NCBI GenBank assembly: GCA_025141675.1 | Contig: CP081161.1 | Span: forward strand, 1,276,001 to 1,340,000 | Reading direction: 5' to 3' | Source of the DNA: Rhodobacteraceae bacterium S2214 | GTDB taxonomy: Bacteria; Pseudomonadota; Alphaproteobacteria; Rhodobacterales; Rhodobacteraceae | Length of the DNA: 64,000 nt | Part shown: positions 35,768-45,591 of the stretch, in pieces | How the letters are laid out: each line of letters starts with the position of its first letter | How positions within the stretch are numbered: the stretch's first letter is position 1 | Program-made: the position numbers and the translations under genes | Notes under the pieces: model-generated | Databases searched by the model: none | Told to the model about the DNA's origin: nothing | Seen by the model: the letters and a program-made list of their open reading frames with translations, nothing else

Positions 35768-37100
35768 CACGCTGATAAGGAACGCCCAGATTGTTCTGAC
35801 GATGAACGATGACAGGGCGGAAATTTCAGAGTGCGACATTCATATCAACGATGGCGTTATTGCGGCGGTCGGCCCGAATCTGTCTGTGGCGGACGCCGAG
35901 ATTGTAAATGCCGCAGGCTGCGTTGTGACGCCGGGGTTGGTGAACACGCATCATCATTTGTACCAGACGCTGACCCGTGCGGTGCCCGGTGGGCAAGATG
36001 CGTTGCTGTTTGGGTGGCTGCAAACGCTCTATCCGATTTGGTCTAAGTTTGGACCTGAAGAGATGTTCGTTTCCGCCCAGATCGGGTTGGCTGAATTGGC
36101 CTTGTCCGGTTGTACGATGACGTCGGATCACCTGTACCTTTATCCCAACGGGTCCCGATTGGACGACACGATTGCCGCTGCCGCAGAGGTCGGCATGCGG
36201 TTTCACCCGACGCGTGGCGCGATGAGCATCGGGGAAAGCGACGGTGGCCTGCCGCCTGACCATCTGGTGGAAAATGAAGCTGCGATTCTGAACGACAGTA
36301 TTCGTGTGATTGATGCGTTTCACGACCCAAATCCGGGGGCGATGGTGCGCGTCGGTGTGGCGCCCTGTTCCCCGTTTTCGGTAAGCCGCGAATTGATGCG
36401 CGACGCTGCTATTCTGGCGCGGGACAAGGGCGTGATGATGCACACGCATCTGGCTGAAAACGATGAAGATATCGCTTATTCGCTGTCTCAATTCGGGTGC
36501 CGCCCGGGGCAATATGCCGAAGATTTAGGTTGGACCGGCGATGATGTTTGGCATGCGCATTGTGTTAAATTGGATGACCGCGAGATTGATTTGTTTGCGC
36601 GTAGCCGGACCGGCGTCGCGCATTGCCCATGTTCGAATTGCCGCCTTGGGTCCGGGATCGCACCTGTGCGTGCGATGCGGGATGCAGGCGTGCCTGTTGG
36701 GCTGGGTGTCGATGGATCGGCGAGCAACGATGTCGGCAATCTGATGTCAGAGGCCCGTCAGACGATGTTGCTGCAACGCGTCGCAAACGGCGCTGATGCG
36801 ATGAGCGCGCGTGAAGCGCTTGAAATTGCCACACGTGGTGGTGCGCAGGTTTTGGGGCGCGATGATTGCGGTCAGGTTGCAGTTGGCAAACGCGCGGACA
36901 TTGCGATTTGGGACGTGAGCGGCGTCGAAAGTGCGGGTAGCTGGGACCCTGCAGCGCTGATTTTGGCCGGACCAGCGAAAGTTCGCGATCTTTTTGTCGA
37001 AGGTCGGCAAATCGTGGCTGACACAAGAATGGTTTCATTCGGTCTTAATGAAGCCATCGTAAGACAGAATAAGTTAGCGCGAAAGCTGGCTGAACTCTGA
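35760..37100 (+). CDS. 8-oxoguanine deaminase (amidohydrolase family)
   Basis: Metal-dependent amidohydrolase of 446 residues from ATG 35760 (MANTLIRNAQIV); the longer frame reads back into hisN. Metal ligands appear in NTHHHLYQTLTR, HTHLAENDEDIAYS and GLGVDGSASND. The segment HCPCSNCRLGSGIAPV is characteristic of 8-oxoguanine deaminases and related ATZ/TRZ enzymes. The predicted reaction is 8-oxoguanine to urate plus ammonia, a way to salvage or remove oxidised guanine. A guanine deaminase lies 500 bp downstream on the other strand. Confidence 0.85.
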   Translation: MANTLIRNAQIVLTMNDDRAEISECDIHINDGVIAAVGPNLSVADAEIVNAAGCVVTPGLVNTHHHLYQTLTRAVPGGQDALLFGWLQTLYPIWSKFGPEEMFVSAQIGLAELALSGCTMTSDHLYLYPNGSRLDDTIAAAAEVGMRFHPTRGAMSIGESDGGLPPDHLVENEAAILNDSIRVIDAFHDPNPGAMVRVGVAPCSPFSVSRELMRDAAILARDKGVMMHTHLAENDEDIAYSLSQFGCRPGQYAEDLGWTGDDVWHAHCVKLDDREIDLFARSRTGVAHCPCSNCRLGSGIAPVRAMRDAGVPVGLGVDGSASNDVGNLMSEARQTMLLQRVANGADAMSAREALEIATRGGAQVLGRDDCGQVAVGKRADIAIWDVSGVESAGSWDPAALILAGPAKVRDLFVEGRQIVADTRMVSFGLNEAIVRQNKLARKLAEL

Positions 37101-37116
37101 CTGACGGACCAAACTT

Positions 37117-37608
37117 ATGCGAATTTTGATGATGATGGGCCTGTGTGCCTCTTTGATGGGCTGCATTATTGTGCCTGTTCCCGTGACCGTATCCTCGGGG
37201 TCGTATCGCCCGAGCGAGGCACCATTGGCCGCAACCGCCCCCGCGATTGCCGCGTTTGATCGTCAATTTGCAGCTTTGCGTGCCCAAAATGGATTGCCGC
37301 CGTTGCGGTCTAATGCGGGGCTTGATGCGTCTGCATTGGCGCATAGTGTCGACATGCGGGCGTATAACTACGTTTCCCATGAAGATCGCAGTGGTCTACG
37401 GGCGCAGGGCCGCGTGCATCGTGCGGGTGTCACGCGGTGTGGGATCGGCGAAAACATCGCGCAGGGCCAGAAATCTGTCGAAGAAGCGATCGCTGCTTGG
37501 ATGAATTCGCCAGGCCATCGCCGCAACATGTTGAACCGCAACTACGCCAGCTATGGTATTGGTCGGGCAGGGGATTACTGGACGCTTGTGTTCGCGCTGC
37601 CTTGTTAA
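37117..37608 (+). CDS. CAP-domain lipoprotein
   Basis: 163 residues with a lipoprotein signal (MRILMMMGLCASLMGC; lipobox LMGC with Cys16). The body is a CAP/SCP (PR-1-like) domain with its signature residues: ALAHSVDMRAYNYVSHED, GENIAQGQKSVEEAIAAWMN and SPGHRRNMLNRNYASYGIG. Bacterial members are exported and mostly of unknown function. It lies 16 bp after the 8-oxoguanine deaminase, and its TAA shares TTAA with the convergent guanine deaminase stop. Confidence 0.9.
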   Translation: MRILMMMGLCASLMGCIIVPVPVTVSSGSYRPSEAPLAATAPAIAAFDRQFAALRAQNGLPPLRSNAGLDASALAHSVDMRAYNYVSHEDRSGLRAQGRVHRAGVTRCGIGENIAQGQKSVEEAIAAWMNSPGHRRNMLNRNYASYGIGRAGDYWTLVFALPC

Positions 37609-38894
37609 GTCACGCGGGAACCTGCCACCCATACATCTTTGATGGACCGGTCGTCCCCCATCATGATGGTCGGAAATAGCTGATCCCAAACGTTTTCCGC
37701 TGATTTGACCCGTTGGGCGATCAGCGGGGTCGCGGCAAGGTCAAGTACGGTGATATCGGCCATGGCACCTGTCCCGAGGTGCCCGATCTCACCTGATTGA
37801 TGCAGCGTCGCCGCCGATCCTTCGGTCGCGAGCCACATCAATTGGGCAGCATGCAAGACGTCGCCGCGCAATTGGCCGATTTCGTAGGCCGCGGCCATCG
37901 TGCGGAGCATCGAAAATGATGACCCACCCCCTGTGTCCGTTGCCAGCCCCATCGCCACGCCCGCGCGGGCCAAGCCAAGCACATCGCATAGGCCCGATCC
38001 GATGAAGGTATTTGATGTCGGGCAGTGGACGACGGCTGCGCCAAACTCTGCCAAGCGATCAATTTCTCGCGGTTCAAGGTAGATCGAATGGCCGTAAAGC
38101 CCCTTTGCCCCCAACAGACCGTGTGTTTCGTAGGTATCAAGGTAGTCGCGTGACGATGGATACAGATCCTTGACCCACGCGATTTCAGGCAGTTGTTCGC
38201 TGAGATGTGTTTGCATCAGGCAGTCAGGGTTTTCAGCCCACAGATCGCCCAATGCCTGCAATTGGTCGGGCGTGGATGTCGGTGAAAAGCGCGGGGTGAT
38301 CGCGTACGTCGCGCGACCTGTGCCGTGCCACTTTTCCAGCAGCGCTTTGCTGTCGTCATAGGCTGACTGCACCGTGTCGACCAAAGTGTCAGGCGCGTTG
38401 CGATCCATGCAGGTTTTACCTGCGACCACAGCCATACTACGTTGGGCGGCAGCCCCGAAGAATGCGTCGACGCTTTCAGGATGAATGGTGCAGAAACTGG
38501 TCAGCGTTGTCGTGCCGTGCGCCAGCGCCAGATCAAGCGTGTCGGCGGCCACGGCATCGGCATAAGCGCGATCACCAAAGCGGGATTCTTCTGGAAACGT
38601 GTAGGTGTTGAGCCAATCGATCAGCTGTTTGCCCCAGCTCGCGATCATCCGCGTTTGCGGATAATGCATGTGCGCATCGACAAATCCAGCGTGGATCAAC
38701 GCGTCGCCATAATCAACAATTGTAGCGTCGGGATGGGCGCGTTTCAGCGTGTCGGCATTGTCCACTGCCGTAATCCGGTCACCAGTGATCAGCACACCGC
38801 CTGCGCTATTGTGATGCGTCACATTTTCCCATGGCGTCAGCAATGGATTGCCCGAGAACGATAGTGTTTGTCCAAGAAGAAGATATTGTTTCAT
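37605..38894 (-). CDS. guaD: Guanine deaminase
   Basis: Amidohydrolase of 429 residues converting guanine to xanthine. Metal and catalytic motifs: FVDAHMHYPQTRMIASWG (family signature), PRFSPTSTPDQL, QTHLSEQLPEIAWV, GLYGHSIYLE, VHCPTSNTFIGSG and GLATDTGGGSSFSML. The PQTxMIxSWG block is specific to guanine deaminases. It is divergent from mgtE and convergent with the CAP lipoprotein gene. Confidence 0.94.
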   Translation of the reverse strand: MKQYLLLGQTLSFSGNPLLTPWENVTHHNSAGGVLITGDRITAVDNADTLKRAHPDATIVDYGDALIHAGFVDAHMHYPQTRMIASWGKQLIDWLNTYTFPEESRFGDRAYADAVAADTLDLALAHGTTTLTSFCTIHPESVDAFFGAAAQRSMAVVAGKTCMDRNAPDTLVDTVQSAYDDSKALLEKWHGTGRATYAITPRFSPTSTPDQLQALGDLWAENPDCLMQTHLSEQLPEIAWVKDLYPSSRDYLDTYETHGLLGAKGLYGHSIYLEPREIDRLAEFGAAVVHCPTSNTFIGSGLCDVLGLARAGVAMGLATDTGGGSSFSMLRTMAAAYEIGQLRGDVLHAAQLMWLATEGSAATLHQSGEIGHLGTGAMADITVLDLAATPLIAQRVKSAENVWDQLFPTIMMGDDRSIKDVWVAGSRVT

Positions 38895-38993
38895 GCCTCT
38901 GACCTACGACTGAAATCAGCGGACGTAAATCGGTGAAACCCATTGTGAACGTTTGGCGTTCGACTATGTTGCGAACATATGCAGGAGGCGGGC

Positions 38994-40379
38994 ATGACAG
39001 ACTCAGACCAATTCACGCCAGACGCCGAAGACGAAGCATTCGGTATCAACGACTTATTCGTCGACGAAGTTCTTGAAGCGATTGAAAACCACGATTCCGT
39101 CGCCTTGGACGGGATGTTGGAAGACGTCCACCCTGCCGACATCGCGCATTTGATCGAAGTGATCGACGGCCGTCGCCGGACCGAATTGCTGACGCTTTGG
39201 AAAGGCGGGCTCGACGGTGAAGTGCTGTCAGAACTGGACGAAAACCTACGCGAAGAGGTGATCGACAGCCTGGCACCCGCCGAATTGGTCGAAGCGGTGC
39301 GCGAGTTGGACAGCGATGACGTTGTTGATCTGGTCGAAGATCTGGGGTCAGAGCAACAAGAAGCCGTTCTGGGTGCGCTGGACGCCCCTGATCGTGTCGC
39401 GGTCGAAAAGGCGTTGGCCTATCCCGAAGAATCCGCTGGTCGTCACATGCAGGTGGAATTGGTGCGTGCGCCGACCCATTGGAATGTGGGCGAGGCGATT
39501 GATTACCTGCGATCCGACGACAACACTTTGCCGGACCAGTTTTATCATTTGATCCTTGTTGACCCACGGATGAAGGCGGTAGGTTATGTGACACTTGGCC
39601 GGATTTTGTCGACCCGCCGCGACGTGAAACTGCTTGATATCGCAGAGGATAGTTTCCGCACCTTCAACGTGAACCAAGACGTGGAAGAGGTCGCGAATGC
39701 GATCAACCACTACCACATGATCACGGCCCCAGTGGTGGATGATGACGACCGGATCGTCGGTGTGATCACGATTGATGACGCGATGGCGTTTATCGAAGAA
39801 GAGGCCGAAGAAGATTTGATGCGCTTGGCTGGCGTTGGCGAAGGCAGCTTGTCTGACAGGGTGATCGACACCACGAAACAGCGGTTTCCGTGGCTGGCTG
39901 TTAACCTTGTTACCGCGATTTTTGCGTCGCTGGTGATTTCGTTGTTCGAAGGCACGTTGCAGCAATCTGTGGCGCTGGCTGTCCTAATGCCCATCGTGGC
40001 GTCGATGGGCGGGAACGCTGGTACGCAATCGTTGACGGTGGCGGTGCGCGCACTTGCGACGCGTGATTTGACCAGTTCAAACGTGTGGCGGGTTATCCGC
40101 CGCGAAGCGTTGGTCGGCCTGATCAACGGCGCAATTTTTGCGGTTGTGATGGGCGTAATTGGCGCGGTTTGGTTTGGCACGCCGATGTTGGGTGTCGTGA
40201 TCGCAGCGGCGATGGTGATTAACTTAATCGTGGCAGGCTTAGCCGGCACGATGGTCCCCGTGGTGTTGGAAAAAGTAGGGGTCGATCCCGCGCTGGCGTC
40301 CGGTGCCTTTGTGACGACGGTGACGGATGTTGTTGGTTTCTTTGCCTTTTTGGGGCTGGCTGCGATGTGGTTGTTGTAA
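38994..40379 (+). CDS. mgtE: Magnesium transporter MgtE
   Basis: Gated Mg2+ channel of 461 residues from ATG 38994, which has AGGAGG five bases upstream (an ATG at 38979 lies before it). The order is an acidic N-terminal domain with repeated short helices (residues about 20-130), a pair of CBS domains (about 135-255, with ITAPVVDDDDRIVGVITID), a plug helix and five transmembrane segments containing PIVASMGGNAGTQSLTVAVR. The stop overlaps the next start (TAATG). Confidence 0.95.
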   Translation: MTDSDQFTPDAEDEAFGINDLFVDEVLEAIENHDSVALDGMLEDVHPADIAHLIEVIDGRRRTELLTLWKGGLDGEVLSELDENLREEVIDSLAPAELVEAVRELDSDDVVDLVEDLGSEQQEAVLGALDAPDRVAVEKALAYPEESAGRHMQVELVRAPTHWNVGEAIDYLRSDDNTLPDQFYHLILVDPRMKAVGYVTLGRILSTRRDVKLLDIAEDSFRTFNVNQDVEEVANAINHYHMITAPVVDDDDRIVGVITIDDAMAFIEEEAEEDLMRLAGVGEGSLSDRVIDTTKQRFPWLAVNLVTAIFASLVISLFEGTLQQSVALAVLMPIVASMGGNAGTQSLTVAVRALATRDLTSSNVWRVIRREALVGLINGAIFAVVMGVIGAVWFGTPMLGVVIAAAMVINLIVAGLAGTMVPVVLEKVGVDPALASGAFVTTVTDVVGFFAFLGLAAMWLL

Positions 40380-40930
40380 TGGATCTGTCGGACGTAAAAG
40401 TAAAAGCACGCAAAGCCGCCTTTGCCCGTCGTAAGATCGCACATGATCTGGGGCAGGGTACTGCTGGATATCTGTCAGAGGTTTTGGCGGGCTACCGCGG
40501 CGTGCCTGTCGCCGGTTATATGGCGATGCGGACTGAAATTGACCCAAGTGCTGCGATGGAAGAAGCCGCCGCACATGGACCCGTTGGCGTTCCGGTGATT
40601 ATCGGCGCGGGGGAACCGCTGAAGTTCCGGCAATGGACGCCGGACAGTATCATGGTGCCGGGCACATATGGTGCGGCAATTCCTGAAACGGGTGACTGGA
40701 TCACCCCCGAAATCGTGATTGTCCCTTTGGTGGCTTTCGATAGGGCCGGCGGGCGTTTGGGATACGGCGGCGGTTTTTATGACCGGACGCTGGAACAATT
40801 GCGGGCAAAACAGCCGACGCTTGCGATCGGTTTTGCCTACGCGGATCAAGAGGCGGATAATTTGCCGTTGGAAGCCACGGACCAGCCGCTGGATTTGATT
40901 GTGACTGAACGTGGTGTGATCCAACCCTAG
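40379..40930 (+). CDS. 5-formyltetrahydrofolate cyclo-ligase
   Basis: Enzyme of 183 residues (YgfA/Fau family) that turns 5-formyl-THF into 5,10-methenyl-THF with ATP. Motifs: RKAAFARRKIAHDLG at the N-terminus, MAMRTEIDPSAAMEEA, and the ATP/folate signature VPLVAFDRAGGRLGYGGGFYDRTL. It overlaps mgtE by one base. The 76-bp gap to the next gene is too short for 6S RNA, which lies beside this gene in some bacteria. Confidence 0.94.
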   Translation: MDLSDVKVKARKAAFARRKIAHDLGQGTAGYLSEVLAGYRGVPVAGYMAMRTEIDPSAAMEEAAAHGPVGVPVIIGAGEPLKFRQWTPDSIMVPGTYGAAIPETGDWITPEIVIVPLVAFDRAGGRLGYGGGFYDRTLEQLRAKQPTLAIGFAYADQEADNLPLEATDQPLDLIVTERGVIQP

Positions 40931-41006
40931 TCACGCACGCTGATTTTTCGCGGAAAAGGGTACGAATTTCCTAGAAAATTCGATCCCTAGCCCATAAGGC
41001 AGTGCT

Positions 41007-41822
41007 ATGAAAATACTGTTTCTTGGCGACGTTATGGGTCGCGCGGGCCGTGCGGCCATCACTGAACATCTGCCACGTTTGCGGGCGGAATGGGCGCTCG
41101 ATTTTGTTGTTGTGAACGGCGAAAATGCGACTTCTGGCATGGGCCTGTCCGGCGCGCATGCCGAACTGATTTTTGCGGCTGGTGCAGATGTTGTGACCTT
41201 GGGCGATCATGCCTTCGATCAAAAGGACATGCTGACTTATATCGAGAAAGAAACGCGGATCATCCGTCCGATGAATTTCTCGAAAAAGGCACCGGGCATT
41301 GGCGCGCGCGTGTTCGAAGCTACCCGTGGGCGCAAAGTGTTGGTCACGCAGGTACTGGGCCAAGTTTTCATGAAACGCCCCTTTGATGACCCGTTTTCTG
41401 CCCTTGATGCGACGCTGCGCCAGTATCCGATTGGCGGTCAGGTTCAAGCCAGCCTTGTTGATATCCACTGCGAAGCGACATCGGAAAAGATGGCCGTTGG
41501 TCATTTCTGCGATGGGCGTGCCAGCATCGTTGTAGGTACGCATACACATGTGCCGACAGCTGACGCGATGATCTTGCCGCGTGGGACTGCGTATTTGTCG
41601 GATGCGGGCATGTGTGGCGATTATGATTCCGTGATCGGCATGGAAAAAGAAGAACCGCTTCGTCGCTTTATCACAGGCATGCCCAAGGCGCGGTTCACCC
41701 CTGCGGCGGACGAGGCCACGCTGAGCGGTCTATATGTCGAAACCGATGATCTGACAGGCAAGGCCACGCGCGTTGAAATGGTGCGCCAAGGTGGACGGCT
41801 TGCCCAAGCGGGACCTGCCTGA
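41007..41822 (+). CDS. YmdB-type metallophosphoesterase (TIGR00282 family)
   Basis: 271 residues. Metal-binding motifs: LFLGDVMGRAGRAAI at the N-terminus, VVNGENATSGMGLS, TLGDHAFDQKDM, IHCEATSEK and VGTHTHVPTADAMILPRGT. Bacillus YmdB is a cyclic-nucleotide phosphodiesterase that affects RNA decay and development; activity in alphaproteobacteria is not established. It is preceded by a short gap with an inverted repeat CGAATTT...AAATTCG (40963-40982). Confidence 0.92.
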   Translation: MKILFLGDVMGRAGRAAITEHLPRLRAEWALDFVVVNGENATSGMGLSGAHAELIFAAGADVVTLGDHAFDQKDMLTYIEKETRIIRPMNFSKKAPGIGARVFEATRGRKVLVTQVLGQVFMKRPFDDPFSALDATLRQYPIGGQVQASLVDIHCEATSEKMAVGHFCDGRASIVVGTHTHVPTADAMILPRGTAYLSDAGMCGDYDSVIGMEKEEPLRRFITGMPKARFTPAADEATLSGLYVETDDLTGKATRVEMVRQGGRLAQAGPA

Positions 41823-41881
41823 CGGCGCTTGCAAGCCTGTGCGCAAAGCGTAACACTGTGAAGCGACCATAGGGCAGCATC

Positions 41882-43663
41882 ATGACCGACTTTTCCTTCC
41901 TATCCGATACGCAGGCCGCCCTTTTGACGTTGGCTGTCGTCGTCGGCATGTTCGGGATGTTCCTGAAAGAGGTGTATCCGACCGAAGTCGTTGCCATGAT
42001 CGGTGTGTCGATCCTATTGGTTGCCGGAGTTTTGTCCTACGACGATGCGGTGAACGCCTTGGCCAATCCGGCGCCTTGGACGATCGCCGCGATGTTCATC
42101 ATCGTGGGTGCCTTGGTCCGCACAGGGGCGCTGAATGCCCTGACCGAAATTGTGGAACGGCAAGCCAAGATCAATCCGGCCCGCGCGATTGCGGGATCGC
42201 TGGTTTTTGTGGCCTTTGCGAGCGCGATTATGAACAACACGCCGCTCGTTGTTGTTATGATCCCCGTGTTCATCCAGCTTGCGCGCACTTTGGGGACAAC
42301 GGCGTCTAAGCTTCTGATCCCGCTGAGTTATGCCGCGATTGTGGGCGGGACCATGACGTTGCTTGGGACATCGACCAACCTGCTTGTCGATGGTGTTGCA
42401 CGTGCGTCTGGGCTGGAGCCGTTCAGCATCCTCGAAATCACGCCAATCGGATTGGTCGTCGTGACATGGACGTTCATCTATCTTTATTTTGCGGGGCCGC
42501 GTTTGTTGCCAGAACGTGCGTCGATGGGGCAAATGCTGTCCGACCGGTCGAAGATGCGGTTCTTTACGGAAGCCATTATTCCGCCCGATAGTAACCTGAT
42601 CGGCCGTCAAGCCACCGACGTGAAGCTGTTCCAGCGAGACGGTGTGCGGCTGATCGATATCGTCCGTGGCGACGCGTCGTTGCGGCGTAATATGGACGAT
42701 GTGGAACTTCAAATCGGGGATCGTGTGATCCTTCGTACCGCGATGACAGAACTTTTGTCATTGCAGGCCACGAAGGATCTGCGCCGTGTCGACCAATTGT
42801 CTGCGGTAGAAACCACGACTGTTGAAGTGTTGATCACACCAAACTGCCGGATGGTCGGGCGCACCTTGGCATCCCTACGGCTGCGGCGTCGCTATGCGGT
42901 CTATACGCTGGCGGTCCATCGTCGTGACGCGAACATCAATCGCCAAATTGATGATATCGTTGTTAAAGTTGGCGACACACTTTTGCTTGAAGGATCGCCA
43001 GAGGATATCCAGCGCCTGTCTGACGACATGAATCTTGGTGACGTTTCCAAACCTTCGGCGCGGGCTTTCCGGCGTGAAAAATCATGGATCGCGATGGCTG
43101 TGCTTGCGGGTGTTGTTGTGCTTGCCGCAATGAATGTGGCGCCGATTTTGATGCTGGCGATGATCGGCGTGACGATTGTTTTGATGACGGGCTGCATTGA
43201 TGCCGAAGAAGCGTTTTCTTACATAGATGGTCGCCTGCTTGCGTTGATCTTCGCGATGCTTGGGGTTGGTGCCGCACTGCAATCGTCCGGGGCGGTCGAA
43301 CTTGTCGCGGATTCGCTGTCGCCTGTCATGCTGGCCTTGCCGCCGTTCTTTGTGGTGCTGGCCGTTTACCTGTTGTCCAGTCTGCTGACTGAATTGGTCA
43401 GCAATAATGCCGTTGCAGTTGTCATGACACCCATCGCTATCGGTCTGGCATCCGCGCTTGGCGTTGACGCGCGCCCGCTTGTGGTCGCCGTTATGGTCGC
43501 GGCGTCCGCTAGTTTTGCGACGCCCATCGGGTATCAAACCAACACGCTGGTCTACGGGCCTGGCGGCTACAAATTCAGCGACTTTCTTAAATTCGGGGTG
43601 CCGCTGAACCTGTCGCTTGCGCCCATCGTGTCCTTTGTGATCCCGTTCATCTGGCCGCTCTGA
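41882..43663 (+). CDS. SLC13/DASS-family permease with TrkA-C domains
   Basis: Inner-membrane transporter of 593 residues. Two membrane halves flank a soluble insert (about residues 215-380) with two TrkA-C/RCK-C-like domains (DVELQIGDRVILRTAMTEL and IVVKVGDTLLLEGSPEDI). Each half has a transport motif: ASAIMNNTPLVVVMIP near the start and VSNNAVAVVMTPIAIGLA near the end. The substrate may be sulfate, a dicarboxylate or another anion. An intergenic repeat with hairpins follows the stop directly. Confidence 0.88.
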   Translation: MTDFSFLSDTQAALLTLAVVVGMFGMFLKEVYPTEVVAMIGVSILLVAGVLSYDDAVNALANPAPWTIAAMFIIVGALVRTGALNALTEIVERQAKINPARAIAGSLVFVAFASAIMNNTPLVVVMIPVFIQLARTLGTTASKLLIPLSYAAIVGGTMTLLGTSTNLLVDGVARASGLEPFSILEITPIGLVVVTWTFIYLYFAGPRLLPERASMGQMLSDRSKMRFFTEAIIPPDSNLIGRQATDVKLFQRDGVRLIDIVRGDASLRRNMDDVELQIGDRVILRTAMTELLSLQATKDLRRVDQLSAVETTTVEVLITPNCRMVGRTLASLRLRRRYAVYTLAVHRRDANINRQIDDIVVKVGDTLLLEGSPEDIQRLSDDMNLGDVSKPSARAFRREKSWIAMAVLAGVVVLAAMNVAPILMLAMIGVTIVLMTGCIDAEEAFSYIDGRLLALIFAMLGVGAALQSSGAVELVADSLSPVMLALPPFFVVLAVYLLSSLLTELVSNNAVAVVMTPIAIGLASALGVDARPLVVAVMVAASASFATPIGYQTNTLVYGPGGYKFSDFLKFGVPLNLSLAPIVSFVIPFIWPL

Positions 43664-43720
43664 TCTTCTTTTGGCCTGAAATATCCTTGGGGAGCACGCA
43701 AGTGCGGGGGCAAAGCCCCC
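43664..43720 (+). repeat. Intergenic repeat with two hairpins, copy A
   Basis: It begins TCTTCTTTTGGCCTGAAATA and ends ATCC, followed by hairpins GCAC-GCAA-GTGC (43694-43705) and GGGGGC-AAA-GCCCCC (43706-43720). A related element lies inverted after pccB (55279-55332). I recall similar sequences after many Rhodobacterales genes; a role in 3'-end formation is likely, although no T-run follows. Confidence 0.72.
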
Positions 43721-43808
43721 ATTGACGTTGCAACACACCCCTTCGGTGCCCTATAGAGGCGCAGATTTATGACAGTACAGCCGACAGGTAAGACAAAGGG
43801 GATTTCCC

Positions 43809-44558
43809 ATGGCAGGCCATTCCAAATGGGCGAATATTCAGCACCGTAAAGGGCGTCAGGACAAAATCCGCGCCAAGGTGTTCTCGAAAATGAGTAAAGA
43901 AATCACTGTCGCCGCCAAAATGGGCGACCCTGATCCGGATAAAAACCCGCGCTTGCGGATGGCGGTAAAAGAAGCGAAATCTGTTTCTGTGCCAAAGGAC
44001 GTGATTGATCGCGCGATCAACAAAGCCACTGGTGGTGATGCGGAAAACTACGATGAAATCCGCTACGAAGGCTACGGTCCAAACGGAGTGGCCGTGATTG
44101 TCGAGGCGATGACCGACAACCGCAACCGGACCGCGTCAACGGTACGGTCGACGTTCACGAAAAACGGCGGCAACTTGGGCGAAACGGGGTCTGTTGGCTT
44201 TATGTTCGACCGTAAGGGCATGGTCACATATCCGGCGTCAGTTGGTGATGCGGACACTGTGATGATGGCCGCACTGGAAGCTGGCGCTGAAGACGTCGAA
44301 AGCGATGAAGAAGGCCACGTGATCTACACAGGTGACACCGATTTGCACGAAGTGTCGAACGCGTTGGAAGCTGATTTGGGCGAAAGCGAAAGTTCAAAAC
44401 TGATCTGGAAGCCGAATATCCAGACTGATCTGGATCTTGAAAGCCTGACCAAGCTGATGAAGCTGGTAGAAGCGCTCGAAGATGATGACGATGTGCAAAC
44501 CGTCACAACCAACTTTGAAGCGTCTGACGAAGTCATGGCCGCCTACGCTGAAAGCTAA
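43809..44558 (+). CDS. yebC: YebC/PmpR family protein
   Basis: 249 residues, the usual length. The N-terminus [18 protein letters not shown] is the family hallmark, followed by [37 protein letters not shown] and [11 protein letters not shown], with an acidic C-terminal part. These proteins have been described as transcription regulators and as translation factors that relieve ribosome stalling. A hairpin follows 31 bp after the stop. Confidence 0.96.
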   Translation: MAGHSKWANIQHRKGRQDKIRAKVFSKMSKEITVAAKMGDPDPDKNPRLRMAVKEAKSVSVPKDVIDRAINKATGGDAENYDEIRYEGYGPNGVAVIVEAMTDNRNRTASTVRSTFTKNGGNLGETGSVGFMFDRKGMVTYPASVGDADTVMMAALEAGAEDVESDEEGHVIYTGDTDLHEVSNALEADLGESESSKLIWKPNIQTDLDLESLTKLMKLVEALEDDDDVQTVTTNFEASDEVMAAYAES

Positions 44559-44589
44559 GTGCGACCACGATCTATCGCGAAAATTTTGG

Positions 44590-44617
44590 GGCGGACCGTT
44601 ATCGGTTCGCCTCTTGT
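44590..44617 (+). terminator. Probable terminator of yebC
   Basis: A 9-bp stem GGCGGACCG/CGGTTCGCC with one G/T wobble and loop TTAT (44590-44611) is followed by TCTTGT. The T content is low, so it may be weak or Rho-assisted. Confidence 0.6.
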
Positions 44618-44648
44618 CATTTGGTGGGGCAGGTGTCACCGCTAGGCC

Positions 44649-45542
44649 ATGACAAACCCGCGTCCCGCACTTGGCATTTTTTGGATGGTGATGACCGGCC
44701 TCAACTTTGTGGCCGTGACGGCGCTGGTGAAGCACGTCGGGTCGGACGTGCCTGCCGCCCAAGGCGCGTTTCTGCGTTATGTACTTGGTCTTGTCTTCCT
44801 CATTCCGATGATCCGGCCCATTCTGGCGGCCCGTTTGACCGGTCGTCAGCTGAAGCTGTTCGCGATGCGCGGCGTGGCGCATACGCTTGCCGTCATTCTG
44901 TGGTTCTTTGCCATGGCGCGCATTCCGATCGCCGAAGTGACCGCGATGAATTACCTTTCCCCAATCTATGTCACGATCGGGGCTGCCCTGTTTTTGAAAG
45001 AGAAATTGCCGCCCCGTCGTTTAGCGGCCGTGATTGTCGCCTTGATCGGTGCCATGATTATTCTGCGTCCGGGCATCAAAGCGGTCGAAGAAGGGCACAT
45101 TGCCATGATCGGCACAGCGCTTTTGTTTGCGGTCGGATACCTTGTTGCGAAGCAATTGTCGGGCGAGGTTTCTCCGGCTGTTGTCGTCGGGATGCTGTCG
45201 GTGACCGTGACAATCGGTCTGGCACCTTTTGCGATTGCGGTTTGGGTCACGCCGACGCTTGCGCAACTGGGCTGGCTGTTTTTGGTCGCCTGCTTTGCGA
45301 CCGCTGGTCATTACACGATGACATTGGCCTTTGCGGCAGCCCCATTGACGGTCACGCAACCTGTCACGTTCCTACAGTTGATCTGGGCGGTTTTGCTTGG
45401 GTTTCTGGTCTTTGACGAAGCCGTCGATGGCTGGGTTGTAGTGGGTGGTTTGGTCATCATGGCGTCCGTCAGCTTTATCACATGGCGTGAAGCCGTCGCC
45501 CGCCGTTCAGTGACGCCGTCAGTCCCCGCGACAAAACTCTGA
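44649..45542 (+). CDS. EamA/DMT-family transporter
   Basis: Membrane protein of 297 residues with ten hydrophobic segments arranged as two EamA repeats (WMVMTGLNFVAVTALVKHVG in the first; HIAMIGTALLFAVGYLVAKQ in the second). A LRYVLGLVFLIPM-type segment and AEVTAMNYLSPIYVTIGAAL match the RhaT/YdcZ-like exporters found widely in Roseobacters. The substrate is unknown; metabolite export is usual. It stands alone between yebC and the bet operon. Confidence 0.9.
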   Translation: MTNPRPALGIFWMVMTGLNFVAVTALVKHVGSDVPAAQGAFLRYVLGLVFLIPMIRPILAARLTGRQLKLFAMRGVAHTLAVILWFFAMARIPIAEVTAMNYLSPIYVTIGAALFLKEKLPPRRLAAVIVALIGAMIILRPGIKAVEEGHIAMIGTALLFAVGYLVAKQLSGEVSPAVVVGMLSVTVTIGLAPFAIAVWVTPTLAQLGWLFLVACFATAGHYTMTLAFAAAPLTVTQPVTFLQLIWAVLLGFLVFDEAVDGWVVVGGLVIMASVSFITWREAVARRSVTPSVPATKL

Positions 45543-45591
45543 TCCAATGAAAGCCTGCGATGTGGGCCTCGGGCTCATTTCGGTCAGATTT

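Noticed and set aside
40931..41006. 6S RNA beside the 5-formyl-THF cyclo-ligase gene
   Set aside because: The 76-bp gap is far too short for a 6S RNA of about 160-180 bases; only a short inverted repeat is present.
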